Source: Deltaproteobacteria bacterium (GTDB lineage Bacteria; Bdellovibrionota_B; Oligoflexia; Oligoflexales; CAIYRB01). From it: DNA of 64,000 bases. Shown here one piece after another: positions 16,237-25,360 of this stretch (position 1 is its first letter; each line of letters starts with the position of its first letter). Position numbers and translations under genes: made by a program. Location: NCBI GenBank assembly GCA_016874735.1, contig VGTI01000015.1, positions 1 to 64,000 of the forward strand, written 5' to 3'. The notes beneath the pieces were generated by a model, which had not been told where the DNA came from, made no database searches, and saw nothing but the letters and a program-made list of their open reading frames with translations.

Positions 16237-19200
16237 ATGCCGCAGGCTGCCATGCTACCGCCCGTCTTGATCCTGGTCGCTGCGACGTCACTCGCTAGCG
16301 GCTGCCGCCTGATGAATCGCCACTCCAGCAGTTTGGGAGGACCAGCGTCCATCCCTCCAGTCGCGTCAGGCAGCGGCGACGCCGCCGAGGCCGCGACGCC
16401 GCCGACTGGGGAGGACCCCGGCTTTGCTCTCGTAGGTCCGCCGTTGCAAGCGGTAGGCCCGGCCCATCCGATGCACGGCTTCCCCATGTGGTACGCCGAC
16501 GCGACGGGGACGCGTGTCGACCTTTGCATCAACGCAGATACAAAGTGCGTGGCACCTCCTGCTGATTTCGATCCTACGCAGCCCGTTGAGTTTCCGGAAA
16601 ACTTTCCAGGCGAATCTTTTTACTGGCTAGCCGAGGCTCGCATACCACTGACCACTGGTGGTGAATTTCGCGTCCTATTTGCACTGGAAGCCGCCTTTGC
16701 AGCCGAGGTCCCGGCCCCAGGTCAGCGCGTGACCTTCGCCCGCACGTTATTCGTCGCCAGTGGCGTTCGCGATGCCGTCTACCGTGTGACGCACCCCTAC
16801 GGCCTCAATGATGTTACGGTGGTTGGCGGTCGGGTGCGCGATGTGAGCGATGTGGGCTTGGCTAAGGAACGTTTTGACGGACTCCTGACCGGCCCGTTCG
16901 GCACTTTGCTCCGGTGGGACCAAGATGCACCTGCGGGCTATCTCGGGGACGCTGCCGTGCCGCACTCGTTTACGGGAAGCCCGCTCGGGACCAACTTTTT
17001 CCGCATCGATACGCTGCAAGCGGGCGTGCTGACGTCAGTTGGCAGCGCCCAAGTGGCATCGATCGCAGGGCGTCTCGTGGAGCCTGTCGTGGTCCCATCG
17101 CTCATGCCTAACACTTTTCCCGCGCCACCAGCTCTGACTCTGGCGCCGACAGAGCCGGGCGCTACCGTCTATTACACGCTCGACGGCTCGGATCCAACGA
17201 CCAGCTCGACGCGCTTCCCTCTGGCAGCAGACGTTGTTGCTGGACCAATCACCATCAAGCCAGTCCAAGCGAGCGGTAGCCTCATTGTTAGCACAGTCAG
17301 CGAGGCTAACGGCGTCTACGGTAAGGTTTCCCGCTACGCCTACACGATTGATCCAAATACGGTCGCTGGCATGGCAAGCCCGACTCCTGGTGTTTACAGC
17401 CAGGCAGTGGCCGTGAGTCTTGCGCCCGAGGGCTCAGCCAACGAGATTCGGTACACGACAGACGGCACGGATCCGATGAACAGTGTCACCGCGCTGGTAT
17501 TTAGCGGTACCCCAGTTACATTTGCCAACAACGACACCCACATGATCCGGTACCGGGCTCTGCGCCGCGGACCGACGGGCGCTATCGAGGCGCAATCAAA
17601 GGAAAGGAAAGCCTACTACACCGTCGCCACAGAAAAACTGACACGGTCGCCGATCAATCCAGCCATCGAACTGCCGTTTTGGATCAAGGACACGGCAGGC
17701 ATGAGCTTGACCCCTTGTGTCGACCCTAATGACCCCATGTGCTTACCTACACCCGTAGGGGGGCCTGATGGCATCGATGCGACTGCACCGATCGTTTATC
17801 CGCGCAATTATGCAGGCGAGAGTTTCTTATGGTACGCCGGCGCCCGCACCACGGGCACAGCCGGTAATGCTGTCGATGTCACGCTGGCGATCGAGGGGGC
17901 ATTCGCAGGTGCCGGACCCGCATGGGGCGAGCGGGTCCTCTTTGCCCGCCTGCGCATCAGAGCTGACCTTACCATCGCTGGTCACTACCGGTTGACGCAT
18001 CCCTACGGTGTCAAATATTTTCAAGTGGAGTCCGGTGCAACCGGCAAAAACGCTATCAACCACACCGACGACATCGACCCGATTGCAGGCAACTTTGACG
18101 CCTGCCGCTTTGCTCATGTGGGACCGTTTCTCCAGTGGTCGAACGGAGCACCAACTGGATACATCGGTGATCCCAACGTTCCCCATACGGTAGTCGGTAG
18201 TCCATTCGGCACTAACTTCATACGCCTCGAGCGCTTGCAAGGGACGCGTTATGAAACTGTCATGTACACGGACCTATTCAACATCAGCGGCAAATTGGCA
18301 CCAGACCTAGACGTCGATGCTAGTCCCATGGGAGCTTTTTATACGGCACCGCAACAGCTCACCCTCACGGCATCTGAGGCCAGCGCTCAGATTTGGTACA
18401 CGATTGATGGCACTGTGCCGGTGATCGGAACCCACGGGACACTCTACACCGGACCAGTAGCCATCACCCAGTCGACAACCGTCAAGTTTGTTGCGGCCCT
18501 GCCGCGTGGCGTCAGCACAGCCGTAAAGACCGCTAGCTACACGATTGACACAACCGCACCAGCTATCACGGTTCAACCACCGGGCGGCAACTATGCGGAC
18601 CGCGTGACCGTGGCTCTTAGCGCGAGCCGGGCTGGGCGGATATACTACACACTTGATGCCACGTCGCCTCTCGACTCTCTGAGCCGCAGCCTCTACACAA
18701 CGCCACTAACGCTCACAGGACCAACGCCGCGTACCTTAAAATCTGTCGCTATCGATCAAACAGGCATGGCGTCTGACATGCGCACGGATAGTTATAGCTT
18801 CGCTATGACGGTGCCAGTGGTGAGCTCACCTGCGACGATTTTGGCAGCCAACGTTGCCGTGAGCGGAGGAAACATACCGACAGTTACCAGTTGGAGCGCC
18901 CAAACTTTCGGCGGCAGGACCATCTCCAGTTACAGACTCGAAAGGAGTATTAATGGCGGTGCGTTCACCCAAGTGGCATTAACGACGCCCACCACGACCA
19001 ATCAAAGACTCCTACTCACCGCTGGACGTAGTTACGAGTACCGCGTGGGTGCCACGGACAGCGGAGGTCTCAATGCCGCAGCCACCCGCGGTGGTCCCTT
19101 CAATCTCACGGCACTCCAGGAGGCTGCCGGAGCTATCACCTACCGCCGCACATGGCTACGAACTGTCGCAACGAACTTTTTTGGTGGTACGGCGCGTAGT

Positions 19201-19485
19201 ACTACCACTCGTAACGCCTCCGCTACCATCCGCTTCACCGGCTCGCAAGTGGCTTGGATCACTGCCGTCGGACCCACGATGGGTATCGCTACCGTCACCT
19301 TGGACGGCGTCCCACAAGGCAATGTGGATCTTTACTCACGCACTAATACCGGTGCCGTTTTAAAATTTGTCCGCACCGGATTACCGCGCGCAGTTCACAC
19401 CCTGGTGATCACAGCGACAGGAACTAGAAACGTCGCCTCAACCGGCAACCGCATCGACGTTGATGCAGTCGCCGTCATTAACTAA
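16237..19485 (+). CDS. large surface lipoprotein with duplicated module and chitobiase-C-like repeats
   Basis: 1,082 aa from the ATG at 16237 (GGAGG, 5 bases upstream). The N-terminus is a lipoprotein signal (LVAATSLASGC). An unrecognised ~250-residue module occurs twice: both copies run from a W-containing start, through GESF-W and a YR[VL]THPYG segment, to GSP-GTNF. Between and after the copies stand beta-sandwich repeats of the chitobiase/hexosaminidase C-terminal type (YYTLDGSDP, RYTTDGTDP, WYTIDGTVP, YYTLDATSP). A fibronectin-like segment (SYRLERSINGGAF) follows, then a C-terminal Ig-like domain (VAWITAVGPTMGIATVTLDG). No catalytic domain is visible; a binding or structural role at the cell surface is likely. 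Confidence 0.75.
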   Translation: MPQAAMLPPVLILVAATSLASGCRLMNRHSSSLGGPASIPPVASGSGDAAEAATPPTGEDPGFALVGPPLQAVGPAHPMHGFPMWYADATGTRVDLCINADTKCVAPPADFDPTQPVEFPENFPGESFYWLAEARIPLTTGGEFRVLFALEAAFAAEVPAPGQRVTFARTLFVASGVRDAVYRVTHPYGLNDVTVVGGRVRDVSDVGLAKERFDGLLTGPFGTLLRWDQDAPAGYLGDAAVPHSFTGSPLGTNFFRIDTLQAGVLTSVGSAQVASIAGRLVEPVVVPSLMPNTFPAPPALTLAPTEPGATVYYTLDGSDPTTSSTRFPLAADVVAGPITIKPVQASGSLIVSTVSEANGVYGKVSRYAYTIDPNTVAGMASPTPGVYSQAVAVSLAPEGSANEIRYTTDGTDPMNSVTALVFSGTPVTFANNDTHMIRYRALRRGPTGAIEAQSKERKAYYTVATEKLTRSPINPAIELPFWIKDTAGMSLTPCVDPNDPMCLPTPVGGPDGIDATAPIVYPRNYAGESFLWYAGARTTGTAGNAVDVTLAIEGAFAGAGPAWGERVLFARLRIRADLTIAGHYRLTHPYGVKYFQVESGATGKNAINHTDDIDPIAGNFDACRFAHVGPFLQWSNGAPTGYIGDPNVPHTVVGSPFGTNFIRLERLQGTRYETVMYTDLFNISGKLAPDLDVDASPMGAFYTAPQQLTLTASEASAQIWYTIDGTVPVIGTHGTLYTGPVAITQSTTVKFVAALPRGVSTAVKTASYTIDTTAPAITVQPPGGNYADRVTVALSASRAGRIYYTLDATSPLDSLSRSLYTTPLTLTGPTPRTLKSVAIDQTGMASDMRTDSYSFAMTVPVVSSPATILAANVAVSGGNIPTVTSWSAQTFGGRTISSYRLERSINGGAFTQVALTTPTTTNQRLLLTAGRSYEYRVGATDSGGLNAAATRGGPFNLTALQEAAGAITYRRTWLRTVATNFFGGTARSTTTRNASATIRFTGSQVAWITAVGPTMGIATVTLDGVPQGNVDLYSRTNTGAVLKFVRTGLPRAVHTLVITATGTRNVASTGNRIDVDAVAVIN

Positions 19486-19511
19486 ACAAGCAATTTTTTA
19501 AGGAGAATCCC

Positions 19512-20000
19512 ATGAATCGTCGCGATCTCTGCCTCAGTGGTATAGGCGCCACCGTGAGTCTACTAGCACTCAAAGCAGCGGCAACTGGCAGCAGTCCCGA
19601 TGCAGCCAAAAAGCCGTCAAAACATGATCACAATAATCATCACCGGGAGCACCATACATCCGCTGATGACAAGACCTCACTCATTGCTAGTGCTGCTGCC
19701 AATGCAGTCACCAAAGGCCTAGCTTGTGCCGATCACTGCGTCGAGATGCTAGCACACGGAGAGAAGGACATGGCCGAATGCCTCGAGCACGTCACCGACC
19801 TCGTCGCAGTCGCCGAAGTCGTGGGTAAACTTGCGGCTAATCACAGTCAGCATCTGGCCCAGAGCGCTAAACTTGCGGCGGCCGTAGCTGCCGATTGCGC
19901 TAAAGCCTGCGACAAACACCGCCAACATATGAAAACGTGTCAAGACTGCTACGACGCCTGTAAAGATTTGGAGAAGGCCTGCCTAGCTTTGAGCCCCTAA
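19512..20000 (+). CDS. Tat-exported Csp-like four-helix copper-storage protein
   Basis: 162 aa, with AAGGAG before the ATG. The N-terminus NRRDLCLSG plus a weak hydrophobic stretch is a twin-arginine signal, as in Csp1 of methanotrophs. A His-rich linker follows (HDHNNHHREHH, about residues 38-48). The rest is an all-alpha bundle lined with Cys: CADHC, AECLEH, ADCAKACDKH, HMKTCQDCYDAC, KAC, i.e. nine Cys in the mature part. Csp proteins store many Cu(I) ions inside the bundle (family knowledge). The gene follows the big lipoprotein by 26 bases and may be co-transcribed with it. It probably buffers periplasmic copper. Confidence 0.85.
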   Translation: MNRRDLCLSGIGATVSLLALKAAATGSSPDAAKKPSKHDHNNHHREHHTSADDKTSLIASAAANAVTKGLACADHCVEMLAHGEKDMAECLEHVTDLVAVAEVVGKLAANHSQHLAQSAKLAAAVAADCAKACDKHRQHMKTCQDCYDACKDLEKACLALSP

Positions 20001-20097
20001 CCGCACAGACTTTTGACAAATAAGCATTCATCTCGGGGATCATCAGGAGCTAGAATACTGGCGAAGCACAGCATGCTCACCCTAGCCCGGATCCCCA

Positions 20098-21471
20098 ATG
20101 ACACCATTTAGCGCCAAAGCACGCAACCGTTACCGAACCATACTCCAAGTTGCCTGGCCTCTGATCGTTTCCAACAGTTTCTGGAATGTCCAGCTTACGG
20201 TCGACCGCGTTTTTCTCGGTAACTTCTCGACCGAGGCCTTAGCGGCCGCTATCGCCGTTTCCGGTATTTTTTGGGCTCCTATGGCGCTACTACAACAAAC
20301 GGCGTCATATCTCATGACTTTCGTCGCGCAGTATTTTGGCGCTAAAGAGCATCAGATGATCGGACCTGCTACGTGGCAGGCGCTCCACGTGAGCGTGATC
20401 GGTGGGCTACTCTTTCTCGGCCTGATTCCTCTATCGCAATTAATTTTTGCGGTGGTTGGCCACTCACCTGAGCTGCGCACCATGGAAATCGCGTATTTCG
20501 ATGCCCTATGCTATTCGGCCTTGCCGACGGCGGTAGTGGCGGCCGTGAGTAGCTTTTTCTCAGGTTTGGGACGCACGCGCGTCATCCTCTGGATCAACTT
20601 CATTGGTATGGCGGCCAACGCGTTCTTTGCCTACGTGCTCATATTCGGCAAATGGGGTTTTCCAGCACTAGGTGTGGCTGGTGCCGGTTATGCGACGGCG
20701 CTAGCCGGCTACGTGGCGGCGGCGTTTGCGGTGAGTTTACTATTTCGTCAGCAATTTGAACGCGAGTTCAGGATGATTTCAGGCTGGAGGCCAGACTTCG
20801 CACTGATTAAAAGGTTTCTCCGCTACGGTTTACCCAGTGGTATGCAGTGGGCTCTCGAAGGCCTGGCTTTTTCGGTATTTCTAATCATTGTCGGCCGGAT
20901 GAAGGATGGCCAGGCCGCTCTTGCCGGCAGCGGCATCGTGGTTACCGTGATGATGCTGTCGGTACTACCCGCCATGGGAGTCGCCCAAGCGGTAGCTATC
21001 CAGGTCGGTCAACTGCTTGGCGAACGCAAGGGCGAAGAGGCCAAGGCCGTCACTTGGTGTGGCATCCACTTGGCTCTCGCTTACATGATGTCGATGGGCC
21101 TCAGCTTTGTCTTGGTGCCGCATTTTTACTTGGGTTGGTTTCAAAATCCAAGCAACCTTGCGCTGTGGAACGACGTGGCAAGGATCGTGCCCGTGCTCCT
21201 GATGTTTGTGGCTGTCTTCACTTGCTTCGACAGCCTGAATCTAGTTTGCTCGTTCACGCTTAAGGGTGCTGGAGATACGCGTTTTGTTTCCGCCGTCGCC
21301 CTGGCCTTGCCCTGGCCGCTTATGGTCCTACCAACATGGATTGCCCGTGAGTGGGACGGTGCACTTTACTGGGCCTGGGGAACTGCGAGCATCTATGCCA
21401 TGGTGCAGGCGATGATCTTTCTCCGACGATTCCAATCTGGCAAATGGATCACCATGAGTGTGATTCATTAA
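20098..21471 (+). CDS. MATE family efflux transporter
   Basis: 457-aa inner-membrane protein with about twelve hydrophobic segments and two homologous halves. The first-half signature TVDRVFLGNFSTEALAA and the QQTASYLMTFVAQYFGA segment are typical of MATE transporters, which export cationic compounds in exchange for Na+ or H+. The second half contains GVAQAVAIQVGQLLGERK. The substrate cannot be predicted. It is the third plus-strand gene after the lipoprotein and Csp genes, 97 bases away. Confidence 0.9.
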   Translation: MTPFSAKARNRYRTILQVAWPLIVSNSFWNVQLTVDRVFLGNFSTEALAAAIAVSGIFWAPMALLQQTASYLMTFVAQYFGAKEHQMIGPATWQALHVSVIGGLLFLGLIPLSQLIFAVVGHSPELRTMEIAYFDALCYSALPTAVVAAVSSFFSGLGRTRVILWINFIGMAANAFFAYVLIFGKWGFPALGVAGAGYATALAGYVAAAFAVSLLFRQQFEREFRMISGWRPDFALIKRFLRYGLPSGMQWALEGLAFSVFLIIVGRMKDGQAALAGSGIVVTVMMLSVLPAMGVAQAVAIQVGQLLGERKGEEAKAVTWCGIHLALAYMMSMGLSFVLVPHFYLGWFQNPSNLALWNDVARIVPVLLMFVAVFTCFDSLNLVCSFTLKGAGDTRFVSAVALALPWPLMVLPTWIAREWDGALYWAWGTASIYAMVQAMIFLRRFQSGKWITMSVIH

Positions 21472-21644
21472 GTTGCGAATATCGCGCCAGTTATCAGTAA
21501 ATTAACATTGTTTATTGATGCTTGCATCGATTGCTTCACATTGTAAGAAATTAAGAGTTCAAGTTTCTGACAACTAATGCCGATAAGCCCCGAATAATCA
21601 CGACGCGAGACTGGCTCGCAACATGACTTTCACGGGGAATCGGT

Positions 21645-23441
21645 ATGTCAAAAATTAGTGTCATCGGTCTGGCCCTAACCTTGGCCGCGGCGACTGGATG
21701 TAAAGCATCGGTCCATCAATCAAGCCTTGAAACAGTGAGGGAATCACCTCCTGGAGTCTCCACAAGTCCCGGAGCGGCGCTGAGCCTGGTAGATTCCCAA
21801 AGTGCCTTGAGGGGCGCCAAGAATTTTGCCGATTGGTATCTACGCCATACTGCTGGAGAAAAATCAGCAAAAGCAATGGGGCCACTTAAACCAGCATTAG
21901 AGAAAAACGAACTGGCACCCACAGCAGCATCGCGCACACAACCTTATTGCCACGATGGTGAGGAAGCACAACCTCTCGACTGCGCGATACTGCCGCGCCC
22001 CACCGCCACCGACATCACTAACATGGCAGCAGCGGTCAGACTTGGGAAAGCTTTATTCTGGGACATGCAAGTAGGCAGTGACGGCAAAACCGCTTGTGCC
22101 TCGTGCCACTTTCAAGCCGGTGCTGATGCTCGCACCCTGAACGCCCTACATCCTGGCCCTGATGGTGTCTTTGCCAGCGGCGGCGTCAACGGACCAGGTC
22201 AGCAATTTAGAAAAAGCTCGATCACAAATGATGACCGGATCGGATCACAGGGAGTCGAGAACGCCTTGTTTCGACGTCTACCAACGAAAATTACGGATGC
22301 CAAGGACGATTGCCAATTAGTCGCTGAACACCCATTCGGCAGTCACCGTGCCGTTACAGGACGCAACACACCAACGGTCATAGGAGCTATATTCAATGTG
22401 GAAAACTTCTGGGACGGCCGCGCCAGTACGGACTTTAACGGATTCGATCCCTTTGGCCAAAGTGCCAACGCTGGAGAAAAGCTAGTCCTAGCCACCAATG
22501 CTAGCCTGGCATCGCAGGCCGTCGGTCCAGTCAATAATGCTGTCGAGATGGCTTGTGCCGGCCGCCAATTTAATGGACCACAAAGTGTCGCGGCAAAAAT
22601 GCTCGTGCGCCCCGTCCTTCAGTTTCAGGTTGTGTCACGGAGCGACAGTGCCCTCGGTAGCATGAGTGCTTCGCCAGCCAAAGGATTACGCTGTGGTCGC
22701 AAAGCGTGTACCTACCAGGACTTAATCACTGCCGCATTTAGACCGGAAATAGCGCGCGATGCCTTAAGCCATTTTAGCCGTATCTGGGGCCAGGCCGTCA
22801 TGGCCTACGAAGCGACCTTAGTCCCTAACGACACGCCGATGGATCGTTACCTGCGTGGTCAGACCAAGGCCCTGACCGTTGCGCAGCAGCGGGGTCTAAA
22901 GTTATTCAACGGCAAAGCGAGGTGCTACGAGTGTCATTCTGGGCCAGAGTTATCTGACGCGAGTTACACCTACCTCTTCCGCGAAGGCCCCCTAAATGAC
23001 GACGGAGCTGACCAGGGATATCACAATCTGGGCGTACGTCCGACGGAGGAAGATTTGGGCCGCGCCAGTGTAGGTCCAGGTGGCGCCACATTCGCTCGTA
23101 GTAACTCGCGCTTTAACAGGGGGGCATTTAAGACACCTATGTTACGCAATATCAAGCTAACGGCACCGTATTTCCACAACGGTGGGATTGCGAGTCTCGG
23201 CGAACTTGTCGACTTTTATGCGCGTGGCGGTGATTTCCCAAATGCGGAGAAGACGAGTGAGCTCGAACCGTTTTATCTGACCCGGGCGGAAAAGGCCGAG
23301 CTCGTCGATTTTCTCACCAATGGCCTCACTGATTGCCGCGTCGAAAGAGAACGAGCACCTTTTGATCACCCATCATTGGTGATTCCTGGTGGACCAACAT
23401 TGAAGGAGACCGGTACGCTTGGCTTAGGTAAATGTCCGTAA
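21645..23441 (+). CDS. dihaem cytochrome c peroxidase-like lipoprotein
   Basis: 598 aa with a lipoprotein signal (LTLAAATGC) and two c-type haem sites: CASCH (about residue 150) and CYECH (about residue 430). Typical CcpA/MauG landmarks are NTPTVIGAIFNVENFWDGRA, FKTPMLRNIKLTAPYFHNGG and LGELVDFYARGG. Family members usually have about 330-400 residues. The extra length lies in an N-terminal ~110-residue region and in the expanded part between the haem sites. It may reduce peroxide or oxidise a partner in the periplasm; the partner is unknown. The upstream 170 bases are AT-rich and probably hold its promoter. Confidence 0.85.
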   Translation: MSKISVIGLALTLAAATGCKASVHQSSLETVRESPPGVSTSPGAALSLVDSQSALRGAKNFADWYLRHTAGEKSAKAMGPLKPALEKNELAPTAASRTQPYCHDGEEAQPLDCAILPRPTATDITNMAAAVRLGKALFWDMQVGSDGKTACASCHFQAGADARTLNALHPGPDGVFASGGVNGPGQQFRKSSITNDDRIGSQGVENALFRRLPTKITDAKDDCQLVAEHPFGSHRAVTGRNTPTVIGAIFNVENFWDGRASTDFNGFDPFGQSANAGEKLVLATNASLASQAVGPVNNAVEMACAGRQFNGPQSVAAKMLVRPVLQFQVVSRSDSALGSMSASPAKGLRCGRKACTYQDLITAAFRPEIARDALSHFSRIWGQAVMAYEATLVPNDTPMDRYLRGQTKALTVAQQRGLKLFNGKARCYECHSGPELSDASYTYLFREGPLNDDGADQGYHNLGVRPTEEDLGRASVGPGGATFARSNSRFNRGAFKTPMLRNIKLTAPYFHNGGIASLGELVDFYARGGDFPNAEKTSELEPFYLTRAEKAELVDFLTNGLTDCRVERERAPFDHPSLVIPGGPTLKETGTLGLGKCP

Positions 23442-23453
23442 GCCGCCTAAGAT

Positions 23454-24290
23454 TCAGTAAGCTGCCGTTTGTCTCGGAGCGTTAATGCGCGTCCCCATAG
23501 GGGGCGTATGATCGCCCAAACAGGCAGCCAACACCTCAGGACGGCGCCACGAGGCGACATGAACTGCCCCGACACCTTCCACAGTGGCAGCTGCCAAATT
23601 AGCCAGCTTCGGCAGCATGCCACCGGAGACGGGGAAATCCAGTTTATTTTCTAAAATTGCGGTGGCATCGATCGCGTCCACACGACTCAAGGGGTCATCG
23701 ATGCACCGCAAGACTCCGTCTGGACCGGTGAGAATGATCAATTTGTCCGCCTTGAGTGCGACGGCCAAGCGACAGGCGATCGTGTCGGCGTTAACATTAT
23801 AAATAAAACCTTGATTATCGATACCAAGACTTGCTACCAGTGGAGTCAGCCCTGCATTTAACAAGGCCCACAGTAGGCTGGTATTCACTTGAGTGACATC
23901 ACCCACCCAACCATAGTCGACACCTTGAACAGGGCCGCGACGCACGACCTCGACGAGACCAGCGGACACCCCAGATATCGCAATAGCAGATAAATCAGCC
24001 CGGTAAGCGGCTGCAGCCAGATCGGTGCCGACACCGCCAGCGAACACCATCTTGGCGACATCGATCAGGGCATCACTGGTAACGCGTCGCCCATTTATAA
24101 AAGGAGCCTCCACTCCGAGACTGCTCGCAACCTGCGTCAAGCGATCACCGCCGCCGTGCACCAAGACGAGGCGTACTCCAGCATCGCGACATGTTTTGAC
24201 CTGTTGCATGAGTTCATCAGCAACGTCACCGCGGTCAACCGCGGCACCACCAATCTTCACGACGTAGGTTTCTCTCGAGGGTGCCGTCAT
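23454..24290 (-). CDS. argB: acetylglutamate kinase
   Basis: Phosphorylates N-acetylglutamate, the second step of arginine synthesis. The amino-acid-kinase fold is shown by YVVKIGGAAVD, VLVHGGG (about residues 45-51), INGRRVTSD, NVNADTIACRLAVALKADKLIILTGPDGV and SGGMLPKL. The ATG at 24290 has GGGAG 5 bases upstream; an ATG at 24308 overlapping the argF' stop is an alternative. It is the last gene of the argR-X-argC-argD-argF'-argB operon. LysZ-type kinases are related, but the neighbours point to arginine. Confidence 0.9.
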   Translation of the reverse strand: MTAPSRETYVVKIGGAAVDRGDVADELMQQVKTCRDAGVRLVLVHGGGDRLTQVASSLGVEAPFINGRRVTSDALIDVAKMVFAGGVGTDLAAAAYRADLSAIAISGVSAGLVEVVRRGPVQGVDYGWVGDVTQVNTSLLWALLNAGLTPLVASLGIDNQGFIYNVNADTIACRLAVALKADKLIILTGPDGVLRCIDDPLSRVDAIDATAILENKLDFPVSGGMLPKLANLAAATVEGVGAVHVASWRRPEVLAACLGDHTPPMGTRINAPRQTAAY

Positions 24291-24304
24291 CTTATCTCCC
24301 GAAA

Positions 24305-25360
24305 TCATGCCAGTATTGAGGCTAGCAGAGCCTTTTGTGCTGCCAGCCTATTCGCTGCCTGCTCTACTACTATCGAACGGGGCCCATCGATCACATCATC
24401 AGCGACGACGACATTCCGGCGCACGGGCAAACAGTGCATAAATAGGCCGTTATTGGTGTGTGCCATCAGGTCGGAAGTCACCTGCCATTGCTGGTAGCGT
24501 CGACGCACCTCGAGATCGCGCTGGACATCACCATAGTGAGCGGTGGACGCCCAGCTTTTGGCGTAGACAATCTGAGCGCCGTCGTAGCCACGGCGTAGGT
24601 CGGATGTTTGCCTGAGTGTCGCTCCGCTCAGCTTGGCGGCTTTGTCCAAATTCTGTGCCCACGCTGGGTCAGGCAAATATTCTGGCGGAGCGACGATCGT
24701 CAGGTCAGCGCCACACTGCAGGGCTGCCGTCGCAAATGAGTTAGGAACGGCATGGGGCAGGACCTTCGGATGATTTGCCCAAACCAGAGTCAGTTTACGA
24801 CCAGCCAAGCCACCTAATTTTTCCCGAATAGTCACCATGTCAGCTAAGGCCTGACAAGGATGAGCTGTCGCCGATTCGAGATTAATCACAGGTACGCGGG
24901 CATACTCAGCAAAGGCGCCCAGCACTGGTTCTCCCCGATCGTAACTCAGAGACTTGAAGCTGGGAAAACAGCGCACCCCAATTGCATCTACATACTGCGA
25001 CAGGACGGGCACAGCCTCGCGCACATGTTCACTCTTAGAGCCGTACATGACCACACCGGTCTCATGTTCCAGGTCCCAGGCCCCAGCACTGATATCGAGC
25101 GGCACGGGCTGCCCACCTAGACCAGCCACGGCCATCACCATTGACGCGCGCGTGCGCAGCGAGGGATTGAAAAAGACCAGACCGACGCCGCGTCCGGCTA
25201 GAGGTTGACCAAAGGCGAGGCGCCCCTGGGCTTTACCCGTGATCGTTAAGTCGATCAGTTGATGTAATTCTGCACCCGTCAGATCGGCCGTCGACAGGAA
25301 AGACCTGCCACGTAAAGAAGTCACTGGAGTCAAAGCTTGCGGGTTTTCAAGAGCGGTCAC
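24305..25360 (-). CDS. argF': N-acetylornithine carbamoyltransferase
   Basis: Carbamoyltransferase of about 351 aa from the GTG at 25360, which overlaps the end of argD; the open frame reaches an ATG at 25417. The carbamoyl-phosphate loop reads FFNPSLRTRAS. The substrate-binding end reads MHCLPVRRNVVVADDVID and the middle YAKSW. HCLPxRRN is the hallmark of N-acetylornithine (or succinylornithine) transcarbamylases; ornithine enzymes have HCLPxxxGxEV. The product would be N-acetylcitrulline, which must then be deacetylated before ArgG acts. No deacetylase gene lies in the window. An N-succinyl substrate is the main alternative. Confidence 0.85.
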   Translation of the reverse strand: MTALENPQALTPVTSLRGRSFLSTADLTGAELHQLIDLTITGKAQGRLAFGQPLAGRGVGLVFFNPSLRTRASMVMAVAGLGGQPVPLDISAGAWDLEHETGVVMYGSKSEHVREAVPVLSQYVDAIGVRCFPSFKSLSYDRGEPVLGAFAEYARVPVINLESATAHPCQALADMVTIREKLGGLAGRKLTLVWANHPKVLPHAVPNSFATAALQCGADLTIVAPPEYLPDPAWAQNLDKAAKLSGATLRQTSDLRRGYDGAQIVYAKSWASTAHYGDVQRDLEVRRRYQQWQVTSDLMAHTNNGLFMHCLPVRRNVVVADDVIDGPRSIVVEQAANRLAAQKALLASILA

